A DNA stretch of 64,000 bases from Defluviitaleaceae bacterium (GTDB taxonomy: Bacteria > Bacillota > Clostridia > Lachnospirales > WQUN01). The stretch lies in NCBI GenBank assembly GCA_009786535.1, contig WQRX01000006.1, forward strand, positions 21,885-85,884. Direction: 5' to 3'. The notes under the pieces were generated by a model. The model was not told the DNA's origin. It searched no databases and worked only from the letters and a program-made list of their open reading frames with translations. The position numbers and the translations under genes are program-made. This document shows, piece after piece, positions 9,712-19,301 of the stretch; the first letter of the stretch is position 1; each line of letters starts with the position of its first letter.

Positions 9712-10751
9712 TTCTGCCGTACCCCCTTTTCAGGATAAAAACAGCGTACAAGTTGCTCCTCAGCCACTTTTACAAGCTCAGGCTCTTTTGTTTTGCATTG
9801 GTCGGTGGCGTATTTACAGCGGGGTGCAAATTTACAGCCCACGGGTAAATCCAACGGATGCGGTACAGCACCTTGGATAACATCCAGCTTTGCGCCTACG
9901 GGCGTATCCAAACGGGGAATGCTCGTAAGCAACCCCTCCGTATACGGGTGCGAATAGGTAGATTCACCAAAAATCATACGCACGGGTGCCTGCTCTACCA
10001 CCTGCCCGCAGTACATAACGGCTACAAAGTCTGCCATTTCGTTAATTACGCCTAAGTCGTGGGTAATAAACATAATGGCCGTACCTTTTTCGCGCTTTAG
10101 CTCGTTCATTAATTTTAAAATTTGCGCTTGAATGGTTACGTCCAATGCCGTGGTTGGCTCGTCGGCGATAAGCAAGTCGGGCTTACACGCCAGCGCCATG
10201 GCTATCATTACACGTTGACGCATACCGCCGGAGAGCATAAACGGGTAACGCCTGCTCACCTGCTCGGGGTCGGGGATTTTTACATCGGCAAGCATTTTAA
10301 CGGATTCCGCATAGGCTTGCTTCTTGCTCATACCTTGGTGTACTTGAAACGATTCACCAATTTGCCGCCGCACGGTAAAAATGGGGTTCAAACTCGTCAT
10401 AGGCTCTTGAAAGATAACGGATATTTCATTCCCGCGTATTCTTGCCAGTTCCTTTGTGCTTAGCTTGGTCATTTCTCGGTCTTTAAAAAGAATACTGCCG
10501 TCGGCTACCTTGCCGTTGCCGTCTAACAAGCCAAGTATGCTCATGGCAGAAACGGACTTACCGCTTCCGCTTTCGCCTACGATTCCCAGTGTCTTCCCTT
10601 GCTCTACGGTGTAGGAAACGCCGTTTACCGCCTTTACTACGCCGCGGCGGGTCGTAAAATAGGTATGCAGGTTATTTAATTCCAGCATGGGTTTGTCGTT
10701 TGTTTTTTCACGCGGGGTTTCGACAGGCGTTACTGTAATTTTTGCATCCAT
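9708..10751 (-). CDS. Oligopeptide ABC transporter ATPase, OppD/DppD type
   Basis: A 347-residue ATPase of normal OppD length. Walker A is GESGSGKSVSAMSIL (about 56-70), the Q-loop is VIFQEPMTSLNPIF, the signature LSGGMRQRVMIAMAL, and Walker B LLIADEPTTALDVT. The C-terminal CKFAPRCKYATDQC segment is the family cysteine motif. It pairs with the OppF-type ATPase downstream and the two permeases upstream; the gap to the OppC gene is six bases. Acts on the cytoplasmic face to drive peptide import. Confidence 0.95.
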   Translation of the reverse strand: MDAKITVTPVETPREKTNDKPMLELNNLHTYFTTRRGVVKAVNGVSYTVEQGKTLGIVGESGSGKSVSAMSILGLLDGNGKVADGSILFKDREMTKLSTKELARIRGNEISVIFQEPMTSLNPIFTVRRQIGESFQVHQGMSKKQAYAESVKMLADVKIPDPEQVSRRYPFMLSGGMRQRVMIAMALACKPDLLIADEPTTALDVTIQAQILKLMNELKREKGTAIMFITHDLGVINEMADFVAVMYCGQVVEQAPVRMIFGESTYSHPYTEGLLTSIPRLDTPVGAKLDVIQGAVPHPLDLPVGCKFAPRCKYATDQCKTKEPELVKVAEEQLVRCFYPEKGVRQK

Positions 10752-10757
10752 TTGCCG

Positions 10758-12593
10758 TTACCTCCCCTGTGCGCGCGGGTCGGTTGCTTCGCGCAGACCG
10801 TCCCCTACTAGGTTTATACTAATTGCCACCGTTACCAATGCCACGGCGGGGAATATCCAGCGCCACCACATGTCACGCAATACTACAGAGCTTTGTGCGC
10901 CAGAAAGCATATTGCCCCACGTAGGTACCGGCTCGCGTACGCCAAACCCTATGAAGGAAAGCGTCGTTTCCGTAAGCATGGAACCTGCCAGCGCCAGTGT
11001 AAGCAATACAATAGCGGCAGAAATAACATTCGGTAAAATATGCCTAAAGATGAGTTTAAACTGCCGTACCCCAAGCGCGCGGGCGGCAAGTACGTATTCC
11101 GACTCCCGTGCCTGCAGGATTTGCGCGCGCACAAGACGCATAAGCGGTGGCCAACTCAACGCACCCAGCACAAACATGAGGAACATCATACCCTGTACTT
11201 CGTCAAATAAATGCCTAAAACGGAACTGTATAATTAACGCAATGGGCAGGAAGGGTAACGAGCCCACCACTTCTGCCAAGCGCATAAGAAACATATCTAA
11301 CTTACCGCCGTAAAAGCCCGACATCCCACCAAAAAACAAGCCGATTGAGCCCTGTACAAAGACCGCAACCATACCAATCAACAGCGAATAACGCCCTGCG
11401 TGCCACATACGGGTAAATATACAACGACCCCAATGGTCTGTACCAAATATGAAGCCGCTTAACCCCCATGTGGTAATTGTACCGTCGGCGCGCAGTACAT
11501 AGTTATGGTCGCCTGCAACAAATATCCCTACGCCGTCGGTGATGGCGGGGGCATTTGTGCGTCCGTTTCTATCGCTTCCCCATGAAACGACAGAACCATC
11601 CGTAAGCAATGCGGTAAAATGCTCACGCCCTGCACCCACACCGATTATACGTCCTTGAATACCCGCAGGGATATCAAACAATTCCCTTGCCAGAGAGTCG
11701 CCCCATATAGCTACGGTTCCGTCATTTAATAACGCAATACCGTTATGGTCGGTCATTGCAAAATCTACTACGCGACCTTGTACTTCGTCGGGTATATCGC
11801 GTATACCGCGCGGTGTGCGCATTAATACATATAAATTTCCTTCTTCCGTTAAAACGCCGAAAGTAAATATATTCGATTCGATTTGGATAGGATTTTCTGT
11901 ACGGGGTACGCGACCTACGGCGGCGGTGTCGCGCCTGTCCAGTTCTACCCCGCCCCATGAATGCAGGTTACCGTCTTTATCAATGGCTACCGATGTCCGC
12001 ATTCCCGCGCTAACATGTCGTATATTGCCTTGAATGGCAGGGGGAACGTCTAACATAACAAATGCAGGGTTTGGGTTACCCCACGCATACACATACCCGC
12101 ACTCGGTTACCGCTAACGCATGATAATACCCCGCAGAAACCTGTACAATATTTCTGTTTGTTTGGGGCGGGCGCATCAACGGCTCGGCAATTCCGCTTAC
12201 AACGCCCCACGCATGTATATCCCCTTGATACGTAACGGCAATACCATACCCCGCCCCTGCGTCCATGGTACGTATGTTACCCCGTATATCACGGGGGATG
12301 CGCATCATTGCCCGCCCCGGGCGCACATTGGCCTGCCCTGCATCCGTATCTGTTAATTCCATTGGAAAAAAGAAGGGAATAACAATGCTGGCAAGCAATA
12401 CACTAAAGAACCCCGTTAAACCAATAATGGTTAACTTGCGCCGAAAGAATTCTCTAACAATGGTTCTAAACGGGCTTTGTACCTGCTCCTCTTCGGCCAG
12501 CGACATTTTGCCGCCTAACCGTTCGCCAAACATCATGCTCATAAAATTGCCAAACCACGAGCGGGTTTGTGTACTTTTTTTATTATCCATCAT
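10758..12593 (-). CDS. OppC/DppC-type permease with internal seven-repeat RCC1 propeller
   Basis: A 611-residue permease where about 300 is normal. Residues 40-78 are the usual OppC N-terminus and first membrane helix. From residue 380 the standard OppC sequence resumes (FGTDHWGRCIFTRMWHAG) and continues with five helices and the cytoplasmic coupling motif EYVLAARALGVRQFKLIF. Between them, about 98-377, lie seven RCC1-like repeats with ends such as IHAWG, VYAWG, LHSWG, VAIWG, VVSWG and ITTWG; the fourth is degenerate. The last repeat abuts the permease core with no linker. The insert occupies the external first loop, so the propeller should face outside, near the binding protein. Confidence 0.93.
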   Translation of the reverse strand: MMDNKKSTQTRSWFGNFMSMMFGERLGGKMSLAEEEQVQSPFRTIVREFFRRKLTIIGLTGFFSVLLASIVIPFFFPMELTDTDAGQANVRPGRAMMRIPRDIRGNIRTMDAGAGYGIAVTYQGDIHAWGVVSGIAEPLMRPPQTNRNIVQVSAGYYHALAVTECGYVYAWGNPNPAFVMLDVPPAIQGNIRHVSAGMRTSVAIDKDGNLHSWGGVELDRRDTAAVGRVPRTENPIQIESNIFTFGVLTEEGNLYVLMRTPRGIRDIPDEVQGRVVDFAMTDHNGIALLNDGTVAIWGDSLARELFDIPAGIQGRIIGVGAGREHFTALLTDGSVVSWGSDRNGRTNAPAITDGVGIFVAGDHNYVLRADGTITTWGLSGFIFGTDHWGRCIFTRMWHAGRYSLLIGMVAVFVQGSIGLFFGGMSGFYGGKLDMFLMRLAEVVGSLPFLPIALIIQFRFRHLFDEVQGMMFLMFVLGALSWPPLMRLVRAQILQARESEYVLAARALGVRQFKLIFRHILPNVISAAIVLLTLALAGSMLTETTLSFIGFGVREPVPTWGNMLSGAQSSVVLRDMWWRWIFPAVALVTVAISINLVGDGLREATDPRAQGR

Positions 12594-12608
12594 GTTTTCT
12601 CCCCTTTG

Positions 12609-13598
12609 TTAGGTATACCGAATGCGCGGGTCTATAAACACATATAAAATATCCAACACCAAAATGCCCACATACGCGATAAGTGCGTAAAACACGTTCA
12701 TGGTCATCAGCACCGGTATATCGCGCAGGTTTAAAGCATTTATCATAATTTGTCCCATGCCCTGCCATTGGAAGGTAAGCTCAATGGCTAATGAACCGCT
12801 AAAGATGCCAATAAACCAGCCTGCCATTACTGTAACTATGGGAATAAGCGCATTACGGAAGGCGTGGGAATAAATTACGGTTTTTTCCGCAAGCCCTTTG
12901 GCGCGTGCGGTGCGTACACAGTCCATATTTAACGCCTCTATCATAGACGAGCGAATGTAACGTATCATGCCCGCCATCGACATTAAAGCCAACGAGAATA
13001 ACGGCAACGCCATATAACGCAGCCTATCTAAATACCACGCAAGCGTACCCGTGGGGGGGGGCATCATAGACGCCATGCCAAACATGGGAAATATGTCCAG
13101 CCAGATAGAAAAAACGACAATCATAATCAAACCAAACAAGAAGCCGGGGACACTCATACCAATCATTGAAGTCACCAGTGCGGTATTATCAAATAATTTA
13201 CCCCGCTTTATGGCACTAACCACCCCCACAGGTATAGTAATAGCAAACACGATGGTCATGTTCATAATACTCATTACAATCGTATTTGCCATAGGGGCGC
13301 GCACGTGGTCAATTACAGGGGAGCGCGTTTCCATAGATGTACCAAAATTACCTTGGAAAACGGCACGCAGCCAGAAAAAATATTGAATTACATGGGGCTG
13401 GTCCAATCCCATGGTTTCTATTATTTCTGCCCTGGCGGCAGCCAGCTGCTCGGGCTGCATGGTAATTTGCAGCTCCAAAGGCAAAAACATTTCAATTGGG
13501 TCACCGGGCATTGTGCGGAATAACATAAAGATGATAAACGAAATCATAAACAAAACCAGAACAATGTACAAAATACGTCTAAAAATAAAATTAGCCAC
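12609..13598 (-). CDS. Oligopeptide ABC transporter permease, OppB/DppB type
   Basis: A 329-residue permease of normal length with six membrane helices. The N-terminus reads FIFRRILYIVLVLF and contains FRTMPGDPIEMF, the OppB signature. The coupling region is DCVRTARAKGLAEKTVIYSHA. It pairs with the RCC1-bearing permease, whose ATG follows the OppB stop by 15 bases. No insert is seen in this subunit, so the propeller is confined to one half of the channel. Confidence 0.95.
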   Translation of the reverse strand: MANFIFRRILYIVLVLFMISFIIFMLFRTMPGDPIEMFLPLELQITMQPEQLAAARAEIIETMGLDQPHVIQYFFWLRAVFQGNFGTSMETRSPVIDHVRAPMANTIVMSIMNMTIVFAITIPVGVVSAIKRGKLFDNTALVTSMIGMSVPGFLFGLIMIVVFSIWLDIFPMFGMASMMPPPTGTLAWYLDRLRYMALPLFSLALMSMAGMIRYIRSSMIEALNMDCVRTARAKGLAEKTVIYSHAFRNALIPIVTVMAGWFIGIFSGSLAIELTFQWQGMGQIMINALNLRDIPVLMTMNVFYALIAYVGILVLDILYVFIDPRIRYT

Positions 13599-13627
13599 AG
13601 CCGTACCTCCCTATAAGTTTATGTAAA

Positions 13628-13656
13628 GTCCCTGCGGCAACTAATACCGCAGGGAC
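13628..13656 (-). promoter_or_regulatory. Intergenic stem-loop between binding-protein gene and oppB
   Basis: A perfect 10-bp inverted repeat (GTCCCTGCGG / CCGCAGGGAC, 9-base loop) sits between the stop of the binding protein and the start of oppB. No U-run follows in the direction of transcription, so it is more likely a processing or stabilising hairpin that keeps binding-protein mRNA abundant relative to the permeases than a true terminator (inference). Confidence 0.65.
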
Positions 13657-13688
13657 GAAACGTGTTTTGCCTGTACATCAAAAGTGTT

Positions 13689-15890
13689 TTACTGAGCGTG
13701 GCGCATATCGTAGGTTCTAATTACTGCAAAGTCAAACGCCCACAATGGTCCGCCGTAATAGTTGCCTAACCACACGGGGAAGAAGTCATGCACCAATGCC
13801 ATACGTACGGGCAAGGTAAATACCTCGTAGGTTAAGTGTTCCATATAGTCGATAAATGCTTCGATAAATGCATCGTGACCTTCGGGAGTGCCAATATCAA
13901 TTACGCGGAAGCGTTCTGCCAATTCACGGGTTGTGGGGCAGTCCACTTGACCCCAGTTTTGGTGGGGGATTGTATCAAGGCCCATGTTCCACCAAGGCAT
14001 CCATGGGTTACCCATGCCAATACCCAAATAGAACATTTCATAACGGGGGGTTTCGCGGTAGCCGCCGGACAAACGGGGTGACCAGCGGTCGTCGCGGTCG
14101 TCTACAAAGCGCCCGCCCGCATAAGCAAGGTTGGGGGCCATTTGCATAACCAGCGCATCACGACCCGGGATAGTTACATTAGCCGTTACCATGTTAATGA
14201 TAAGGGGCATAAGCACACGTTCACCGGTATATACCCAGTTGCGGTGGCTTAGTTCGCCTGCTTCATCTTGCACCATGCTTACAATGTTACCATGTTCATC
14301 TGTGCCTAAATGTCTTTCATCTACCCATTTATGGCGGATATTGTTGGGGTTATCTACAGCGTTGCCTACATAGGGTGTACCGTCTGCGTTATAGTTCCAG
14401 CCGCCTGCTTCCAACAGCTGGATAGCGCGTGCAAGGTTAAGGTCATAGATGTGAACACGGTCGTACAGGTCGCGGTCGGCAGCTTCTTGGTACCACCACC
14501 ATGCGGGCGCCCATGGACCATGTGCAACGGTGGAGTAACCGCGCCCAATGGTTGTATTAATTTCGTGACGGTCAATCATAAATGCAATGGCTTGACGCAC
14601 TTCACGGAATTGGGTTGGACCTGTATCGGTGTGGAACTGAATCATGCGCTGACCAAACTGCTCGAAGTTTACGAAGCTGTGCGAACCCGCATTAACCAGC
14701 ATTTCGAAAGCTTGGTCTAAACGACCGCCATCGCTTTCGGCAGTTAAGATATGCACTTCGCCCGCTGCCAATGCGTCAATCATCAGCTCGGTGGGTACAT
14801 GCCGCCAGATAATACGCTCGATACGGGGGCGATAGCCGTCCCATGTACCGGGGAAGTGGGGGTTAGCCACTACGGAAATTGTGCCGTTACCTACGTCCAC
14901 GCTATCAAACATATATGCGCCTGCGGTAACGGTGGGGCGGAAGCGTACACCGTCACGTACGGTTTCACCAACGGGTTCACCATCGGCATTGTACATGGGT
15001 AAGCCGGTTGTGGGGTCATTGAATTGAACAAAGGTTTCCGCACCGCCTTGTATCGTAGCTTCAAATGCTTCGATAGTAAGGGGGATGCCACCGGGACCGG
15101 TAAAGAATACGCCGTCGCCGTTGTCATGTATCTCTACACCATACATATGAGTGGGGACAGCGCCAAAGCCCATGTGTACGGCAGCTTCCCATACTTGTGG
15201 CATGTCTTCCGCCCTTGCGGTTACAGAGAACTGAGAATCGTTGTACAAACGAACGCCTGCCAAGGTTGGCACTTCGCCGTTTATGAACGGAGCGCGACCA
15301 TACAGCCACATATGGGTTGCTGCGCTGGGCACTACGTTTGCCCAGTAGGGGCTAACCCACAGGGCTGCATCCGCTGCAAAGTGCGATGCGTTAATGGGTG
15401 AACCGTCCGAGAAACGAAGGTCGGTGTACACGGTAAAGGTATAGGTACGGCTGCCGTCCGCGTTGTCACGGATTTCCGGCCATGCACCGTCTACCATTAC
15501 GATAGGGTTGGGGAAAAACAAGTTTTCCGAGTTACGCGCTATTGTGCCGAGGTGACCTAATGTGCCGCGCATTTGTGCATTTGTGATGGGGTTCGTCCAA
15601 CCGCCCAAGATGTTCGCGTCGGGGCGCGCACCTGCTATTTGCACAATGTACGTGCCGGGCACGGCAGACATGGCACCTGCACGAGCCAGAATCGCCTCGC
15701 GCGAGTCTTCGGGAATGTCCGCAGGGGGCGGCAGGGGTTCGGGGGTTGGTACGGGCGTTACACCCGTTGCAGGTGTGGGCGCAGGCGTACCGTGGGGGGT
15801 TACGTTATCGCCCCCGTTGCCGCCTCCACAAGCTGCAAGGGTGAGCATAGCTGCAATTAGTACAGCTGCTACAAACAAAATCTTTTTCAT
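13689..15890 (-). CDS. Peptide ABC transporter substrate-binding lipoprotein (family 5)
   Basis: A 733-residue lipoprotein, long for a family 5 binding protein (usually 530-600). The signal peptide ends in the lipobox LAAC at residue 21, followed by a Gly-rich and then Thr/Pro-rich linker to about residue 60. The core has the family features DLRFSDGSPINASHFAAD and VRQAIAFMIDRHEINTTIGRG. First gene of the operon, with a promoter about 65 bases upstream and a GGAGAGGAG ribosome-binding site. It should deliver peptides or a similar ligand to the permease pair. The exact ligand cannot be read from sequence. Confidence 0.93.
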   Translation of the reverse strand: MKKILFVAAVLIAAMLTLAACGGGNGGDNVTPHGTPAPTPATGVTPVPTPEPLPPPADIPEDSREAILARAGAMSAVPGTYIVQIAGARPDANILGGWTNPITNAQMRGTLGHLGTIARNSENLFFPNPIVMVDGAWPEIRDNADGSRTYTFTVYTDLRFSDGSPINASHFAADAALWVSPYWANVVPSAATHMWLYGRAPFINGEVPTLAGVRLYNDSQFSVTARAEDMPQVWEAAVHMGFGAVPTHMYGVEIHDNGDGVFFTGPGGIPLTIEAFEATIQGGAETFVQFNDPTTGLPMYNADGEPVGETVRDGVRFRPTVTAGAYMFDSVDVGNGTISVVANPHFPGTWDGYRPRIERIIWRHVPTELMIDALAAGEVHILTAESDGGRLDQAFEMLVNAGSHSFVNFEQFGQRMIQFHTDTGPTQFREVRQAIAFMIDRHEINTTIGRGYSTVAHGPWAPAWWWYQEAADRDLYDRVHIYDLNLARAIQLLEAGGWNYNADGTPYVGNAVDNPNNIRHKWVDERHLGTDEHGNIVSMVQDEAGELSHRNWVYTGERVLMPLIINMVTANVTIPGRDALVMQMAPNLAYAGGRFVDDRDDRWSPRLSGGYRETPRYEMFYLGIGMGNPWMPWWNMGLDTIPHQNWGQVDCPTTRELAERFRVIDIGTPEGHDAFIEAFIDYMEHLTYEVFTLPVRMALVHDFFPVWLGNYYGGPLWAFDFAVIRTYDMRHAQ

Positions 15891-15955
15891 ACTTTTCTCC
15901 TCTCCAAACTTGTCGCAGGCATTTGGTAAAACCTACGACCCTCTTAGTTCCGCGC

Positions 15956-15985
15956 ACTATATCATACAACAATATTTTTTGTCTA
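15956..15985 (-). promoter_or_regulatory. Promoter of the peptide-importer operon
   Basis: On the minus strand, a -35-like TAGACA (15980-15985) and a -10 TATAGT (15956-15961) are separated by 18 bases, about 65 bases before the binding-protein ATG. It lies after the terminator at 16028-16064, so it is a fresh transcription unit. Confidence 0.6.
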
Positions 15986-16027
15986 GTTGCGCGAAAATTG
16001 CTTGCCTTCTTTTTTATTATGCTTTTT

Positions 16028-16064
16028 GCACAAAAAAAATGCCTTTTTCAAGGCATTTTTGTGC
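16028..16064 (-). terminator. Rho-independent terminator after the tpl/toxin-antitoxin unit
   Basis: An inverted repeat with core ATGCCTT / AAGGCAT, extended by A/T pairs on both sides. On the minus strand it ends in a run of T residues. It lies 109 bases past the zinc-finger gene stop and separates that unit from the peptide importer. Confidence 0.75.
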
Positions 16065-16172
16065 ATGTATCACTTTTTGTACAAGCCTAGCCCGTACACG
16101 CTTTTATTACATTGCTGTAATATTTCCGTCATGTCCCTGTCAAGCCCCTACCCCTTGGAATATTTCACAAAA

Positions 16173-16403
16173 TCACGCGGCGGGGTTAGAGTAACGTACA
16201 ATCGCCACTTCTTGCATAGATTCTTTTAAGCCGTCAACGATTTGTTCAATGCGTTCGCCGACTTGAAGGTTTATAACAATTTCACCGCATTGTGTGCATT
16301 TTCGGCAGGGCACACCGCGCACAACAATTATGCAGTCGTCGTAATCTGTTACATCGGTTGTAACGCTTTCCCTTAATTCACCTTTGCAAAAAAAACAAGT
16401 CAT
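16173..16403 (-). CDS. YgiT/MqsA-type zinc-finger protein (putative antitoxin)
   Basis: A 76-residue protein with two CxxC pairs (CFFC near the start, CRKCTQCGE near 33-41) followed by a short helical tail, the pattern of YgiT-type zinc fingers such as the MqsA antitoxin N-terminal domain. It lacks the C-terminal helix-turn-helix of full MqsA. It lies 11 bases downstream of a DUF4258-type gene, a pairing common for type II toxin-antitoxin modules. Ribosome-binding site GAGGTG is well placed. Antitoxin function is an inference from family and neighbour. Confidence 0.75.
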   Translation of the reverse strand: MTCFFCKGELRESVTTDVTDYDDCIIVVRGVPCRKCTQCGEIVINLQVGERIEQIVDGLKESMQEVAIVRYSNPAA

Positions 16404-16414
16404 AACGCATCACC

Positions 16415-16723
16415 TCATTTTTTAATTTTATAGTTATCAAGCCATCGACTGCTATCCGGAAAGTAGGCAGTAATTAACACCAATACATTATCGCCCATTC
16501 CTATAGCAATATGAAGTGGTTTATTATTACGCGTATAGCCAAGAATTAAAACACTCGGGTTTGGCATGTCTTGCAAATTTTGCTCAATGATACTTCCGTT
16601 TTGCATTGCATTTCGCAAATCTGCAAATTTTATTCCCCGTTCGTTTATTCGCACTCGAAAATGGGGCGTATAATCAACCGCGTGCCTCGAATACAACGCC
16701 CGTATACTTTCCATGTCAAACAA
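16415..16723 (-). CDS. DUF4258 family protein (putative toxin)
   Basis: A 102-residue protein resembling DUF4258: the segment HFRVRINERGIKFADLRNAM, then NPSVLILGYTRNNKPLHIAIG and VLVLITAYFPDSSRW. These small proteins have a RelE/BECR-like shape and often precede a YgiT-type zinc-finger gene, as here. The TTG start immediately follows the tyrosine phenol-lyase stop and has GAGGTG six bases before it; an ATG three codons inside is the alternative. Toxicity is inferred. Confidence 0.7.
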   Translation of the reverse strand: MFDMESIRALYSRHAVDYTPHFRVRINERGIKFADLRNAMQNGSIIEQNLQDMPNPSVLILGYTRNNKPLHIAIGMGDNVLVLITAYFPDSSRWLDNYKIKK

Positions 16724-18226
<1,503 letters not shown>

Positions 18227-18235
18227 TTAAAAAAC

Positions 18236-18309
18236 GGGCCCTTAGCTCAGTCGGTCAGAGCCCCCGGCTCATAACCGGGTAGTCCTGGGTTCAAGTCCCC
18301 GAGGGCCCA
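18236..18309 (+). tRNA. tRNA-Met (anticodon CAT)
   Basis: A 74-base cloverleaf: acceptor GGGCCCT / AGGGCCC, D stem GCTC/GAGC, anticodon stem CCCGG/CCGGG around CTCATAA, T loop TTCAAGT. The T stem has one mismatch. No CCA is encoded. The anticodon CAT could also belong to an Ile tRNA whose C is modified; the sequence alone does not settle this. It overlaps the 3' end of the methyltransferase gene on the other strand by 63 bases. Confidence 0.88.
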
Positions 18310-19065
18310 TGCAAGCGCTAAATCTTTCACGGTTTGTGAAGGGTTTGGCGTTTTTATTTTATCTAAGCGCTTCTGCGCAATGGCGAAGTATTCGGGGTTA
18401 ATTTCCATTCCGATGAAATTGCGCTTATTGCGCAAGGCAGCAACGCCTGTGCTTCCGCTGCCCATAAAGGTATCTAATATTGTTTCGCCTTCGTTGGAAA
18501 GGGTGCGGATAAAAAATTCCATTAAGCGTTCGGGCTTTTGGGTGGGGTGCTTGCCGTTTCGGCGTTCTGACGGAGGGGCTACGGGGCATTTGATATAGTC
18601 GTGCAGGGCTTTGCCGTTGTTGTTAAATGTGCCTGTGCGTTTGCGGTTTACAAAGTATACCCATGCTTCTGTTGCGTTGACAAAATGCAGGTGCATATTA
18701 CGCGGCATGGGGTTAGACTTGTGCCAAATACCCGTGGTTTTGTAGTAGAGCTTGTGTTTATCAGCTAAACTAATCAGAGTTTCTACCTTTATAATAGCCA
18801 TGAAAACAACAATTGCCCCACCGACTTTTACCACACGTGCCGCCTCGCGGAAAAAGGCGTCCATGGAATTTTCCCATGCTTCGTCGTCAAATTCGTCCCA
18901 TTTTGCTTGGGTGAAAACGTTTTCGCGCATTGCCGCAAGATTGGTGTCGCGTTTTTTCATAAAATTTGCAAGGTTATACGGCGGGTCGGTTAAAAGCAAA
19001 TCTACCGAGCGCGGGGGCAGGGATTGCATACAGGGGATACAGTTGTCGTTGTATAGCTGCGGCAT
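18247..19065 (-). CDS. Solitary DNA methyltransferase (N6-adenine/N4-cytosine, beta class)
   Basis: A 272-residue DNA methyltransferase. The catalytic motif DPPY lies near residue 27, and the AdoMet motif DTFMGSGSTGVAAL lies near the C-terminal side, so the motif order is beta class. The start ATG has AAGGAGG five bases before it. No restriction nuclease is nearby, so it may be regulatory or a remnant. The last 20 or so residues are encoded by the antisense of tRNA-Met; the stop lies inside the tRNA gene. The conserved enzyme core ends before that tail, so activity may be intact. Recognition sequence unknown. Confidence 0.88.
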   Translation of the reverse strand: MPQLYNDNCIPCMQSLPPRSVDLLLTDPPYNLANFMKKRDTNLAAMRENVFTQAKWDEFDDEAWENSMDAFFREAARVVKVGGAIVVFMAIIKVETLISLADKHKLYYKTTGIWHKSNPMPRNMHLHFVNATEAWVYFVNRKRTGTFNNNGKALHDYIKCPVAPPSERRNGKHPTQKPERLMEFFIRTLSNEGETILDTFMGSGSTGVAALRNKRNFIGMEINPEYFAIAQKRLDKIKTPNPSQTVKDLALAWALGDLNPGLPGYEPGALTD

Positions 19066-19247
19066 ATGTGCCTCCTTCTTTAGCAAGTATACTGCACTTG
19101 TTGTGAAAAATCACCTGCGGTGGCAGACGGATTTCCGCATAGCAGACACCCCTAACTTTTCCATGCGGTTTGCAAGCGACAGAACGCTTTTTTTCATGTA
19201 CCCCGAAGCGCCACAGAAGTGACATTTCGGCGCACGACAATTCGCGC

Positions 19248-19278
19248 TTGACCTTTCCGCTACGGAATGGTTTATCCT
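19248..19278 (+). promoter_or_regulatory. MerR-type promoter with 19-base spacer and internal operator
   Basis: TTGACC (19248-19253) and TATCCT (19273-19278) are 19 bases apart, the overlong spacing typical of promoters twisted open by MerR-family regulators. Between them lies a near-perfect dyad, ACCTTTCCG-CTA-CGGAATGGT (19251-19271). It drives the MerR-family gene starting at 19302, implying autoregulation. Confidence 0.75.
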
Positions 19279-19301
19279 GCCTTCAGCGAGGAGGGGACAG
19301 C

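Noticed and set aside
13628..13656. Terminator between the binding protein and oppB
   Set aside because: No T-run follows the stem on the transcribed strand, and the importer genes must be read through.
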